Shown one piece after another: positions 40,837 through 49,865 of a stretch of 64,000 nucleotides of DNA. This stretch comes from Neorhizobium galegae (lineage in GTDB: Bacteria; Pseudomonadota; Alphaproteobacteria; Rhizobiales; Rhizobiaceae): NCBI RefSeq assembly GCF_017877135.1, contig NZ_JAGIPH010000005.1, positions 1-64,000 on the forward strand, read 5' to 3'. The notes beneath the pieces are model-generated. The model was not told the DNA's origin and did not search any database. It was given only the letters and a program-made list of their open reading frames with translations. Within the stretch, counting starts at the first letter, position 1. Each line of letters starts with the position of its first letter. The position numbers and the translations under genes are program-made.

Positions 40837-40957
40837 TGTCCTGCCTTTCGATGGAGATGCGCGCGTCATTACCGGCCTGTTTCCAGAACCAGATCCCGAA
40901 GGCGCCAACTATTGAGAGAGCCGCAAACACGGCAATGATTTTGACGGTCGCCCGCAT
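40721..40957 (-). CDS. Probable inner-membrane spanin (Rz-like)
   Basis: A 78-aa protein with an N-terminal signal-anchor helix (about 5-25) and a short polar periplasmic tail rich in Asn, Asp and Arg with two cysteines (ACPVGLWDYGAGKC). It begins one base after the endolysin stop codon, and the o-spanin lipoprotein gene starts within it in another frame. It is shorter than lambda Rz, but the arrangement supports a spanin pair. Confidence 0.65.
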   Translation of the reverse strand: MRATVKIIAVFAALSIVGAFGIWFWKQAGNDARISIERQDNAAGNNADDARARFDACPVGLWDYGAGKCRGAQACGRN

Positions 40958-40958
40958 G

Positions 40959-41900
40959 TCACACCTCGACTGTTTTGCCGCGCCATGTGTTGAAGCGGCG
41001 GGCGATCACATCGCGGTTGCGATAGGCCACATAGGCAAGGGCGATGACGACCGAACCAGCTGCAATCCATCCCCACGGCAGACCTGCCGCCCATGCCGCA
41101 GCTGCCGTCCCTGCCCCGCTGCTGCCGGCTTTCGTCAGCGCCTCGCGGGCGGCCGAACCATCGCGCCGCAGCTGCGCCAACGTGGCCGGCCCGATGATGC
41201 CATCGGCCACCAGGTGCGGATGAGCTTGCTGATAGGCGATGACCGCAGCCTTGGTCTTCTCGCCCATCCAGCCGTCGATCGCGCCGGGATTGAGGCCGGC
41301 GGCCGTCAGCAGCTCCTGCGCCTCACGCACGACAGGATCTTGCCCGGCCGGCTTCGCGTCGCTTGCCGTGCGTGGCGCACCTTCCGGCAACACGGCCGAG
41401 ACGCCGGTATAGATGCCGGTGGAAAACAGCAGCGCCTCCTCCTTGCGCCGTCGCACCAGGCCGGCAAGCTTTTGGCCGCCTGCCGTGTTGTAATGGCTGG
41501 CGAGGTAGTCGCTCGCTGCCTTCAGCTTGCCGGCTCGCCAGAGATCTGCCCACTTCCACTTCATGGCGCCGACGCCGAGATTGAAGCACGCAGAAGCGGC
41601 CGCATCGAGCTGGTACTGCGTGCGATCGCTCGGGCTGTTTGCGGCCACGGCCGGTACGAACTCCGAGGCCATGACAGCATCGAGAATGGCGTCAGACTGC
41701 GCGGCGGTGATCCTGGTCTTGCCGGGGATGAGCTTGGTGATGCCGATCCTCGCCAGTTCACGCCGGCAGCTTTTGCTGCCCATCGTAAAGCCGGTGCCAA
41801 TGGTCGGGATTTTGCGGGCATCGAGATAGCAGGTTAGCGGGTTGCCTTCGTGCAGGCGCACGAAAGCCCTCCCCGGTGCGGAGATTGCGGTAACGGGCAC
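40959..41900 (-). CDS. Phage endolysin: GH24 lysozyme with peptidoglycan-binding domain and C-terminal membrane helix
   Basis: A 313-aa muramidase. The GH24 catalytic triad is spaced exactly as in T4 lysozyme: Glu18, Asp27 and Thr33 (in RLHEGNPLTCYLD and IPTIGTGFT). A peptidoglycan-binding domain follows (about 190-250, LLTAAGLNPGAIDGWMGEKT). A single hydrophobic helix near residues 275-297 (GWIAAGSVVIALAYVAY) with a basic tail after it is unusual for an endolysin and could keep it membrane-bound until lysis. First gene of the lysis cassette; the i-spanin starts right after it. Confidence 0.88.
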   Translation of the reverse strand: MPVTAISAPGRAFVRLHEGNPLTCYLDARKIPTIGTGFTMGSKSCRRELARIGITKLIPGKTRITAAQSDAILDAVMASEFVPAVAANSPSDRTQYQLDAAASACFNLGVGAMKWKWADLWRAGKLKAASDYLASHYNTAGGQKLAGLVRRRKEEALLFSTGIYTGVSAVLPEGAPRTASDAKPAGQDPVVREAQELLTAAGLNPGAIDGWMGEKTKAAVIAYQQAHPHLVADGIIGPATLAQLRRDGSAAREALTKAGSSGAGTAAAAWAAGLPWGWIAAGSVVIALAYVAYRNRDVIARRFNTWRGKTVEV

Positions 41901-41958
41901 AGATGCCTCCTTGAGATTTAGATTGGGGATTGTGCGCGGTATGCGCGGGGTGTCGGTG

Positions 41959-42498
41959 TTAACGCGCGTTCACCGGCCACCGGATCGGCGCGAGTTCGGA
42001 AACGATCTGCTCGACGGTAGGCTGGGGACGCTGCCCGGCCTCGACCCTTGCCAGTTCGTCATAGGCAAAGGCCCAGACGCTATCGCGCCACGCGATGAAG
42101 GCTTGCGCCTCGGCGGCCCAGCGCGGGTTGGTGGAGTTGGCATAAGAGGCAAGGCTGTTGCCGCTGTCATAGAGGCGGGCTTGCGCCGTGCGATCGACGG
42201 CGGCCTGAATGGCGGCCCGGTAATCATCAAGGCTCGGTGGCGCAACGTAGTCTGGCATGACGTCATGAGCGCAGGGTTGTTCATCCGGCCCATAGGGCAC
42301 GATGACCTGCACATGCACGTCACCATCCTGTCTGAAGACGGGTGCAGCGATGAGATCGCTGTCGATCTGTGCCTGCGTGCGAACTGCGGAAAGATCAAAG
42401 GCGTGGCCGTTGATCGTCAGCGTTTCGCCGTGCGTGCTGCACTCGATGGTCAAGGCATCGTCACGGCGCTGCGGTGTTTGATAAAGACGAATGCCCAT
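41959..42498 (-). CDS. Phage tail-fibre-associated protein
   Basis: A 179-aa protein that starts within the stop codon of the tail-fibre gene (TGATG, one-base overlap). The sequence ends with an alpha-helical region (DDYRAAIQAAVDRTAQARLY, then WRDSVWAFAYDELARVEAGQ) resembling the helical domains of small proteins encoded after phage fibres, possibly chaperones. I recognise no named family. Confidence 0.65.
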   Translation of the reverse strand: MGIRLYQTPQRRDDALTIECSTHGETLTINGHAFDLSAVRTQAQIDSDLIAAPVFRQDGDVHVQVIVPYGPDEQPCAHDVMPDYVAPPSLDDYRAAIQAAVDRTAQARLYDSGNSLASYANSTNPRWAAEAQAFIAWRDSVWAFAYDELARVEAGQRPQPTVEQIVSELAPIRWPVNAR

Positions 42499-43766
42499 CA
42501 GAACCACCTCCCAATGGCGATATAGCCGGGATAGCCAGTTTCGGTTTGCCCAAGCGAGACCATCTGCAAAGCGGTGGCTTGGGTTGTCGTGTTTTGATTG
42601 GCGAGAAAAGGCCACACCGCGCCCGTTGTGGTAGACGTTCGAGCGACGACCGGAACGACAAAAGGCGGGGCCGCAAACACCGATGGAAACACCATCGATA
42701 CCGGGCTCGCGAGGATATAGAACGCCCCGTAGGCGGCAGTCGGTGTCGACAAGGTGGGGCTTTTGGCCCAGCAGATCATCGTGCCGTCGGCATAGCGTAC
42801 AAAATCCCCATTCGCATTGCCTCCCTTCTCGATAATGGCCCCTGTTGGAACGCCAGCAGCTTGCGCAACCGATCCGAGGATATTGTCTTTGGCATAGGCT
42901 CCCGCCGCTTTGACCACGGCAAGCACATCTGCGGCCGACAGGCCCTTCAGCGCCTTGCCGCCATTGCCGTCAAAGCCTGCGACCTGGCTGCTTGTAACGC
43001 CACCGGCAGGGCCGACCACATCCCCGGCTCCCGTGCCGTCTTTGCCCTTGGGCAATGACAGATCAAGCCGGACAGTATCGGCATCCACCTGCACGACGTT
43101 GACGGATGCCGGCTGCCCGGCAGCCAAGGTCGTCACGGCACCAAAGGTCAGTTCCGTCAGGGGGCCAGGCACGCCTTGTGCCCCGGAGACATAGAACGGC
43201 GCGCTCCAGTCGGCCGCTGTCGCTGATCTCTTGGTGTAGAAGGCCGAGCGGTTGTTGCCGGCATTGGCGACCAGCACCCGGAACCCTTTGGCCTCGCCAT
43301 TATAGGCGGCGCGATCGGCAAGGGCTGCCACTTCCGCATCGAACTTCACCGCCTGGACGAGATCATCCTTGGCGATCGTGCCAAAGACGCCGGGACCGAG
43401 GGCAATCGGGATCTGCTCATCATCGAGCTGCAGCTCTGCAAGGCTTGTGAGGTTGCCGCTGGAAAGGCTGGCAAACAGCCGGCGCATGGCATCAATGGCA
43501 ATGATCTGCGGACTGGTCAGCTCGACCTTGTAGGACGCCTGCTGTTGCGATGGCCCAGGCCAGGCGTCTGCAAGAGTGATTTGCGTATTGCTATCGACGC
43601 TTTCGATGAGGATGGGGCGACCGACATGAAGGCCGAACTTGTCGCCGGCCTTGATCGGGGACAGGCCACCATCTTCTGTCAGCCATCCGGTGCCAAAGCC
43701 GGTCACGATACGCTCGCCCTGCACGACCGAGGCCGTGCCGGTGCTGTAATAGACAGAGCCTGCCAT
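42498..43766 (-). CDS. Phage tail fibre / receptor-binding protein
   Basis: A 422-aa protein beginning MAGSVYYSTGTASVV, like the attachment domains of phage fibres, and containing a collagen-like or hinge glycine-rich segment (KGKDGTGAGDVVGPAGG) near residue 240. The C-terminal 120 residues (DFVRYADGTMICWAKSPT, GYIAIGRWF) resemble phage tail-fibre tips with a beta-sandwich. The ATG at 43766 overlaps the preceding stop by one base; a GTG one codon earlier is also possible. It should determine host attachment. Confidence 0.8.
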   Translation of the reverse strand: MAGSVYYSTGTASVVQGERIVTGFGTGWLTEDGGLSPIKAGDKFGLHVGRPILIESVDSNTQITLADAWPGPSQQQASYKVELTSPQIIAIDAMRRLFASLSSGNLTSLAELQLDDEQIPIALGPGVFGTIAKDDLVQAVKFDAEVAALADRAAYNGEAKGFRVLVANAGNNRSAFYTKRSATAADWSAPFYVSGAQGVPGPLTELTFGAVTTLAAGQPASVNVVQVDADTVRLDLSLPKGKDGTGAGDVVGPAGGVTSSQVAGFDGNGGKALKGLSAADVLAVVKAAGAYAKDNILGSVAQAAGVPTGAIIEKGGNANGDFVRYADGTMICWAKSPTLSTPTAAYGAFYILASPVSMVFPSVFAAPPFVVPVVARTSTTTGAVWPFLANQNTTTQATALQMVSLGQTETGYPGYIAIGRWF

Positions 43767-43984
43767 CACGCTTTCCCCTCATCCGAGCCGGCACCTTCGG
43801 TGCGCAGCAGCTTCAAATCAGCCTGAAGGCCGGTGATGGTTTCCGAGAGTTTCCTGTTTTCCTCGGACGCCACGCGAAGCGATTGCGCGAGAAAGAGATT
43901 GCGCTGCTTGAAGAACTCTTCGCGCGCGGCGGCCTCCTGTAGGGCGACCAGTGGCTCGACCTGCATGCTGTTGCCTGTTGTCAT
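43766..43984 (-). CDS. Small coiled-coil phage protein
   Basis: A 72-aa, mostly helical charged protein (FFKQRNLFLAQSLRVASEE) likely forming a coiled coil. AAGG lies 7 bases before the ATG. It sits between the tail-tip protein and the fibre genes and overlaps the fibre start by one base. Function unknown. Confidence 0.65.
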   Translation of the reverse strand: MTTGNSMQVEPLVALQEAAAREEFFKQRNLFLAQSLRVASEENRKLSETITGLQADLKLLRTEGAGSDEGKA

Positions 43985-43988
43985 GGGA

Positions 43989-46928
43989 TTACCTTTTGTA
44001 GGCTGAAGCGCAGATGGCCCGCCCCGAGATGCGCAGTGCACCTGATGTGTTGACGTTGAGGGAGAAGGTTGTTGCTGCCCGCCCGGCTGGCGGATCAAAG
44101 CGGTAAAACCGGGTAACTGCCCCGGCCAGTCGAGTGGTGCTGTCCGTGCCATCGACGGTGAACTGTTCCAGCACTACGCCATCTGTTTCGTTTCTGACGA
44201 CGCAAGACGTGTAGTTATTGCCGCCAGCAAAAAACGTGATGTCCACCCGCACGCGAGGCGACCCCACCCCGTGATTAAGGGTGACGGTCGTTTCGCCAAA
44301 CTCGACAGCCGTGACAGCACCGGCGGCAATGTTCGACGTGCCCACCACCAGATCGCCGATATAGGCATTCGAGATATCGACATTGCCGAGATTGGCCGAC
44401 AGCGCAGACAGGCTGTTGACCTTGACCTGGTCGAGATAAAGCACGCCCTCTTGAAACACGAAGGGCCGTGCCACGGTGGCGTCGTCATCGCTCACCATAA
44501 CCACCTGCCCTGCCCGCATGATGATGCGCGAGGGCAAAGCGGGATTGGCCGGCACATCCATCAGGAAGGATGCCGCTCGGTATCGCCCATCGTTGACGGC
44601 TGCTTGAATGCCGTAGCGCGCCGCATAGCCTGATGGTGCTGCAACCGCTGACCAGGCGACGTTGACACTGGCGTTGTTGCCGCCAAGCGCCGCGCTCAGG
44701 TTCTGAACCCGGCCGCTCAGCGCCGCATTGGCATTGGCAACAATCTCGATATCGTCACTCAGCTGCGCAGTGGCCGCCCCAAAGCTCACCTCAAGCGTTT
44801 CGAGCCGGGTGGCCACCGCCTGTGTTGCCGTCAGACCGACCTCGATCTTCTCGCGATATTCCGCCCGCGCCGAACCGAGAGACACCGACAGCTCACGGCG
44901 GATCTCTTGGGACTGCGTAAACGCCTGCGTGGTCAATTCCATCTGGCCGGCAATCAGGCCGTTGATGGCGTCCTTTGCGGTTCTCACGCCATCGCGCAGC
45001 CAGCCGAGCGCATCGTCAATGCCGGTTAGATCGATATCGACATACACATCCTTGTCGGTGAGCAGGACATTCGGCGTGATGACCGGAATGAAGCCCGACC
45101 ACAGCACCGGCCTGTCCCCTCGCGGGATATAGCGGGCACGCACCACATAGGCTTCCAGCGGCAACAGCCCTTGCGAGATCAGCAGCGACCCCGCCTGTGG
45201 CTGGTCGGTGCGGCCTTCGTGGATACGGTCAAGGCTTGCCTGCAGGCGTACCTCGTATTCGATGCCGATCACGTCATCGAGGCGGCCATCGGAATTATCC
45301 CAGGTGAGGCGAATGGCCGGCCGGCGATCGCGCCCGACACTGTCCTTCACCGTCGCCGGCTCCGCATACCAATCGACCAGGGCCTGTGGTGCCGGGCGAA
45401 TGATGCCGACCGCACCATCGACCGGCGGCTTGAACTCCTCAGATGACGTCCAGCCATGGTCGGCGGGATCGACTTCGGTGATATCGATCATCACATCGAG
45501 GTTGCCGCGATCGACAGCGCCATCGATCCGCATCAGCTTGTTCACATAGCCGTTGCGCTCCGACGTCCAGGAGAGCACCGCGCACGGCGTGGCATAGGCC
45601 CAGAACTTTGGCGGCAGCACGATCGTGTGCCGGCGAAACCGCCGTGCCTCCTCCAGCGCCGACTTCATCAGGCGCTGCACCTGTTCGGCATAAGGCACAA
45701 AGGTCAGCTCGACATCGGCCATCAGACGGCGGTTGCCGTCATTGGCTTCAAGATCCGGCCGGTAGAGCGGCGGTGCAGTTTTGACGACCCAGCCATCGGC
45801 CGGCGACGGATAGGTGGCCGAAACACCGTTGATGGTATCGGCCAAGCCGAGGAACGGCGTGAACTCCTGTTCTTCGGTCGAGAGGATATCGTCGTCGGTA
45901 AAGGCGATCACCGGGGCATCCGGTGCACCGCAATGCAGCGTGTAGACCCCGCCGACTTCCGAGATCTTGCCGTGGCAGGCGGTGAGCAGTGCTTCGAGCG
46001 CTGCGGTGAGCGGCGCCTGCACCTGCACTTCGCCACCGCTTCGGAAAGTGGCGACGATGCCGCCCGCCTCCTGAATGCCGGCTCGGTTCTTCTCAATCTG
46101 GGCAATCCAGTTTGCGACCGGCAGTCGCGCGGCTGGCATGTTCTGCAGGCCGTAGAACCATTGGCCGTTGAAGGTGAGCCCACGCAGCAGATTGTAGATC
46201 TGCACAGCCGGCAGGAAGTCGCCATCACCGCCCCAGGTGGTGGGATCGGCATACCGTTGCGGACCGTTGCCGCCGACCGTGCTGTCGCGCGATGGATCGT
46301 AAAGCCGCAGACCATCGATGACGAACTTGAAGGACGGCACACCGCTGAACATGTTCTGCGACACACGCGCCGTGACAATGGCATAGGCGACGCCTCGCCC
46401 GATGCGATCCGGGTTCCACCAGCGGTTATTGTTCGAGGCCGAGTTGAACAGAAAGCCATCGGCCGTGGTCTGTGTGCCGTCGTAGAATTTGACCCAGAGG
46501 CAATCGGGATATTCGTTGATGGCATAGCCGCGCTCGGACAGCGCCCCAAGCGTCACCTTCTCGCCGTTTACGAAGATATCCGCCAGGCCCCGCACCGGCA
46601 GATCGGACACAGGGATGACCTGCGTGAGGAAGGCATTCGGCGTATCGCCATCTCGGCCCCAGGTGTTGACCCAGGTAAGCGAACCCGCCGTCATGGCACG
46701 GCCGAGGAGGAAGGACCGCGACAGGTCGCCACCGCCCTGCAGCGTGCCATTGATCGAGAACGTCGGTTCTTGCGGCTTGCCGGCGAGCGACTGCGCCAGC
46801 AGGCTGGTGCCAAGACCCACGGCTGCCTTGAGGACAAGGGAGCCGATCGCACCAAGGCCGCCGAGAAAGGTCGAGACAGCCGAGATCGCACCGCTGATCA
46901 GGGCAGCAGCGCCGGAGAAAATAGCCAT
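43989..46928 (-). CDS. Phage tail tip / central fibre protein (host-specificity J-like)
   Basis: A 979-aa tail protein. It starts with a hydrophobic, Ala/Gly-rich region (1-50), as in many tail-tip proteins, then SINGTLQGGGDLSRSFLLGR, a hub-like middle with FTDDDILSTEEQEFTPFLG, a fibronectin-like portion near 540-640 and a helical, fibre-like region (about 650-770) before C-terminal beta-rich sequence. Length and position after the distal tail genes match gpJ-type proteins. It contacts the host surface or the fibre. Confidence 0.82.
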   Translation of the reverse strand: MAIFSGAAALISGAISAVSTFLGGLGAIGSLVLKAAVGLGTSLLAQSLAGKPQEPTFSINGTLQGGGDLSRSFLLGRAMTAGSLTWVNTWGRDGDTPNAFLTQVIPVSDLPVRGLADIFVNGEKVTLGALSERGYAINEYPDCLWVKFYDGTQTTADGFLFNSASNNNRWWNPDRIGRGVAYAIVTARVSQNMFSGVPSFKFVIDGLRLYDPSRDSTVGGNGPQRYADPTTWGGDGDFLPAVQIYNLLRGLTFNGQWFYGLQNMPAARLPVANWIAQIEKNRAGIQEAGGIVATFRSGGEVQVQAPLTAALEALLTACHGKISEVGGVYTLHCGAPDAPVIAFTDDDILSTEEQEFTPFLGLADTINGVSATYPSPADGWVVKTAPPLYRPDLEANDGNRRLMADVELTFVPYAEQVQRLMKSALEEARRFRRHTIVLPPKFWAYATPCAVLSWTSERNGYVNKLMRIDGAVDRGNLDVMIDITEVDPADHGWTSSEEFKPPVDGAVGIIRPAPQALVDWYAEPATVKDSVGRDRRPAIRLTWDNSDGRLDDVIGIEYEVRLQASLDRIHEGRTDQPQAGSLLISQGLLPLEAYVVRARYIPRGDRPVLWSGFIPVITPNVLLTDKDVYVDIDLTGIDDALGWLRDGVRTAKDAINGLIAGQMELTTQAFTQSQEIRRELSVSLGSARAEYREKIEVGLTATQAVATRLETLEVSFGAATAQLSDDIEIVANANAALSGRVQNLSAALGGNNASVNVAWSAVAAPSGYAARYGIQAAVNDGRYRAASFLMDVPANPALPSRIIMRAGQVVMVSDDDATVARPFVFQEGVLYLDQVKVNSLSALSANLGNVDISNAYIGDLVVGTSNIAAGAVTAVEFGETTVTLNHGVGSPRVRVDITFFAGGNNYTSCVVRNETDGVVLEQFTVDGTDSTTRLAGAVTRFYRFDPPAGRAATTFSLNVNTSGALRISGRAICASAYKR

Positions 46929-46964
46929 TGATGTTCCTGAAGGATTTAAGCGCCGCTGCGGAAA

Positions 46965-47399
46965 TCAGATAACGAGCGGTTTTGCGAAATGGGTTTCGAT
47001 CGGCGCATAACCGCGCCGCTTAAAGATCCGCGAGACGTCATTGCTGGCGAGAGACGCCATGCCGGCAGACGTGCAGCCGATACTCTTGGCCCAGGCCTCA
47101 TAGGCATCGAGCATGGCAAGACCCAATCGGCCGCGGGCTTTGGGCGAGACGAACCACACGGTTTCCTTGGCCATGCGGCCGGCGCCAAAGGGATGCTCAT
47201 AGGCAACGGCCAGGAGGATGCCGAGAACGGGATCGCCCGCGACCAGAACACAGGCCAAGGGCGAGGCCAGATGCTGTTGAAACAGCCGGTCGGCAAAGGC
47301 GGCCTGAAACGGAAAGGTGAAGCCGGCCGCCGCATGGCTTTCGCGCAGGAGCGCCACCACGCGGTCGCGGTCATCGAGGGAAGCATGACGAACGCTCAT
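46965..47399 (-). CDS. GNAT family N-acetyltransferase within the tail operon
   Basis: A 144-aa GNAT protein (MSVRHASLDDRDRVVALLRE start, acetyl-CoA region SPKARGRLGLAMLDAYEAWA, closing NDVSRIFKRRGYAPIETHFAK). It begins within the stop codon of the preceding tail gene (TGATG) and precedes the tail-tip gene by 36 bases, so it is expressed with the structural genes. Such phage acetyltransferases may modify a virion or host protein; no target is known. Confidence 0.82.
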   Translation of the reverse strand: MSVRHASLDDRDRVVALLRESHAAAGFTFPFQAAFADRLFQQHLASPLACVLVAGDPVLGILLAVAYEHPFGAGRMAKETVWFVSPKARGRLGLAMLDAYEAWAKSIGCTSAGMASLASNDVSRIFKRRGYAPIETHFAKPLVI

Positions 47400-48064
47400 C
47401 AGAAGATCCCCAGAAACTTCTTGCGCTTCTTCTGGGTGGGAACGACGCCTTTTTCCGAGCCCCAGAAGAACTCCCATTCTGTGACCGTGTCGGCATCCTG
47501 GTAGAACATGTCACCCGCCTGGCGCAGGATCTGCGTGGCATGGCTGCGGGTGGCGGGATTGGAGCGGGTCATCTCCTGTGTGTGGCTGGCGCAGGTCATC
47601 GTGACAGAGCCCACCTCGTTCTCCGAGGGCGTCTTGATCACCACCTGGTCGATGACACCAACAAAACGGCATTCTGCCGGCGCCACCATCTGGCGCGTGT
47701 CGGGATCAAACAGGCCGCGATAGATCTCCACCCTGCCCTGTTTGCAATCGTAGAGCCGAACAAGCGTCTGGACGTGTTCGCTCACCTGCGACATGCGGAT
47801 GGTGACGTTCTGCACCGAGAGATTGGCAACGAGCGGAATGTCATCGACACCGATCAGCGTTCCCGATCCATACCAGTCGCGGGTGACGGGGATGCCGGTA
47901 TCGGGATGGATGACGGCGGCCGAGATATTGCCGACATCCGACCAGACGCCATCGGTCACCGGTGCACCGGTTGCCCGGTCACGAACGACAAACCAGATGA
48001 AGTCACGGGCGACCAGCTCGCGCGCCTCAAGGGCGGCAAGGTTCTGAGCCGAGATGTTACGCAT
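47399..48064 (-). CDS. Phage distal tail protein (DUF2163-like)
   Basis: A 221-aa protein starting MRNISAQNLAALEARELVARDF. The beta-rich sequence and the conserved CRFVGVIDQVVIKTPSENE segment resemble the distal-tail or hub-type proteins that precede the tail-tip gene in alphaproteobacterial phages and gene transfer agents (DUF2163). It sits between another tail gene and the GNAT gene, with tight spacing. Confidence 0.68.
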   Translation of the reverse strand: MRNISAQNLAALEARELVARDFIWFVVRDRATGAPVTDGVWSDVGNISAAVIHPDTGIPVTRDWYGSGTLIGVDDIPLVANLSVQNVTIRMSQVSEHVQTLVRLYDCKQGRVEIYRGLFDPDTRQMVAPAECRFVGVIDQVVIKTPSENEVGSVTMTCASHTQEMTRSNPATRSHATQILRQAGDMFYQDADTVTEWEFFWGSEKGVVPTQKKRKKFLGIF

Positions 48065-48069
48065 GGGTG

Positions 48070-48714
48070 TTACCTTGCTTCGATCGCCTGGAAACTGATG
48101 GCGCCGCGCCCGGTGCCAAGATCGGCAGAAGACGAGACCGAACCCGGCACCACCGTCATCAGGCAGGCCGGTTGTTTGACGGTGACGGCCACAGGCGCTG
48201 TCACGCCCGGCCAAAGATGCGGACGGATCTCGAATTGCGGCGACACGCCATTCTCATCGACCACGGCCGCTTCGACGACCTGGTGCAGATCCTTCTCCCC
48301 GATCTGCAGATAATCCCCGATCGAGAACCGGTAGCCGGCAGGAAAGCCGGACACCGAGACCGCCTTGTGGTTGGCGGCAATCGTGGCGATCGAACCGACG
48401 CCAGCAAAGGCGTCTCCTGTCGGCCATGAACCTTTGGGATAGGCAATCGGAAACCAGCGGATCTTTGGAAACGCCCGAAATGTCTTCAGGCCGTTCTCCA
48501 AGGCCGTCAGCCTGGCGCGCCAGTGGTCCAGATCATTCGGCTTCAGGCTGCGGGTCTGGGCTGACAAACGCCACAGCGGCGAGCCGAAATCCTTCACCAC
48601 GGTTCGACCGCCGGCCGTGCGGGATTGCTCCTGGCGCCAGAGAAGATCGAAATCCGTGGTGATGCCGGGAAGGTTTGTCAGGAAGGATTTATCGAGCGGA
48701 TAGGTGATGGTCAT
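48070..48714 (-). CDS. Phage tail protein (distal tail, DUF2460-like position)
   Basis: A 214-aa, beta-rich protein (MTITYPLDKSFLTNLPGI) with a conserved WRARLTALENGLKTFRAF segment. It is the first gene of the distal tail group, five bases upstream of the DUF2163-like gene, the position of distal-tail (Dit-like) proteins. No catalytic motif is seen. Confidence 0.68.
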   Translation of the reverse strand: MTITYPLDKSFLTNLPGITTDFDLLWRQEQSRTAGGRTVVKDFGSPLWRLSAQTRSLKPNDLDHWRARLTALENGLKTFRAFPKIRWFPIAYPKGSWPTGDAFAGVGSIATIAANHKAVSVSGFPAGYRFSIGDYLQIGEKDLHQVVEAAVVDENGVSPQFEIRPHLWPGVTAPVAVTVKQPACLMTVVPGSVSSSADLGTGRGAISFQAIEAR

Positions 48715-48797
48715 GGGGGGCCGGCTCTGATTGAGGTGGGTAGCCTATACGGATGGAAACTGACGACCGCGATCGGCGCCGAGCGGCGGACGCCTCT

Positions 48798-48815
48798 CGG
48801 CCCATTGCGAACGTT
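48798..48815 (+). repeat. Dispersed short repeat, copy 1
   Basis: CGGCCCATTGCGAACGTT, one of four related 18-20-base motifs of the form CGGCCC-NTTGCGGACAT in this window. It lies upstream of the plus-strand gene at 48868. Confidence 0.5.
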
Positions 48816-48867
48816 CGATCGTGCTGTCATTTTAGCACGGACGACAAAACTTCGAGGCCGCACAGCA

Positions 48868-49113
48868 ATGACCGGAAAATTCTTGAAGCGTGGTGCGATC
48901 ATTGACACCATCAAGAGCGAGGAACGCATGAATGCCGTGCAGAAGCGAGCGGGAAAAACTAAGTACCATGTGGACGTGGTTTCCTGTGGTTGCCCTGACG
49001 AAAACTGCGGCGCATTTCATATCTTGAGATCAGAGCGCCCTTTGCCATCATGGGAGGAAGCCGAACAGACCCTGCTCGTCGAACGGCAGCAGAGAAAATC
49101 GGCTCGGAAATGA
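48868..49113 (+). CDS. Small Cys-containing hypothetical protein (cargo)
   Basis: An 81-aa basic protein reading against the tail operon, with a CGCPDENC cluster that may bind metal. The start at 48868 (MTGKFLKRGAIID) is preceded by GAGG about 10 bases away; a longer frame overlaps the tail gene and looks unreal. It is the first of three plus-strand genes between the distal tail genes and the tape measure. Function unknown. Confidence 0.55.
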   Translation: MTGKFLKRGAIIDTIKSEERMNAVQKRAGKTKYHVDVVSCGCPDENCGAFHILRSERPLPSWEEAEQTLLVERQQRKSARK

Positions 49114-49230
49114 CCAGGACCATCTGATAACCGGCGTCGGGCCTAAACCGGCCTTCTTGATACTCAGGCTGTAGCCTTAGCGGCCTGCAAGTCTGCGTTT
49201 TTGCCTATAACGATCGATGGGGAAACTAAG

Positions 49231-49632
49231 TTGAAAACGGTCGAGTTTGCCTGCGTTGGAAAGCTAAAATGCCCCAATTGTAAGGTGGAAATACCGGCAT
49301 GGAGATCGTCTGGAATGAGCCAGATGTGCCCACATTTTTACTGCTCTAATTGTAACAATGCCATACATCGTCAGAAAGACCGATGCACCGTCTGGAACGA
49401 CCAAAGCCTGGAGGTTTTGCAAGTCATTGCATCGTCACTTCCCAGCTGCGAGTGCAGCGGCAAATTTGTACCGGGAGCAAATCCGAAGTGTCCGACTTGT
49501 CACTACGAGTTTCGACATCAATCATCACAGCTTGAACGGCTGAGCGATCCGCATATCATCTTGATCGACGGAGCCGTGATGTACGGGGACGATGGACCGG
49601 AATACAAGGTACTGATCACTCCCCAGGACTAG
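49231..49632 (+). CDS. Zinc-ribbon hypothetical protein (cargo)
   Basis: A 133-aa protein with several paired cysteines (CPNC, CSNC, CPTC and CEC), suggesting two zinc ribbons, and a beta-strand C-terminus (PHIILIDGAVMYGDDG). A TTG at 49231 after GGGGA is my choice; TTG at 49201 is the alternative and no ATG fits. The style resembles small orphan immunity-type proteins but there is no toxin beside it. Its sequence is visibly less GC-rich than the tail genes. Confidence 0.6.
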   Translation: MKTVEFACVGKLKCPNCKVEIPAWRSSGMSQMCPHFYCSNCNNAIHRQKDRCTVWNDQSLEVLQVIASSLPSCECSGKFVPGANPKCPTCHYEFRHQSSQLERLSDPHIILIDGAVMYGDDGPEYKVLITPQD

Positions 49633-49790
49633 CTAGGGAGGAAATTCTGTCGCGGAGTCACGCGATGGACGGGACTTCCGCCCGCGCTCCGAGGCAACAA
49701 TCTCTCGATGCCCGGCTGATCCCGGCCTTCCGGCAGATATCCGCCACCGAGGACAATGTCTCCTTTTGGCGCGAAGCCGAAGACGGCCTT

Positions 49791-49810
49791 CGGCCCTTTG
49801 CGGACATCGG
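49791..49810 (+). repeat. Dispersed short repeat, copy 2
   Basis: CGGCCCTTTGCGGACATCGG, between the zinc-ribbon and membrane-protein cargo genes; matches copies at 48798, 50210 and 53605 at most positions. Confidence 0.55.
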
Positions 49811-49865
49811 CAGATATCCTTAAACAAACATAGAAAGAACAACGCGAATGTAGCTGGATATTTGA

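Noticed and set aside
45456..46931. A 491-codon plus-strand frame over the tail-tip gene
   Set aside because: It mirrors the third-codon bias of the real tail gene and has no domain or ribosome-binding site.
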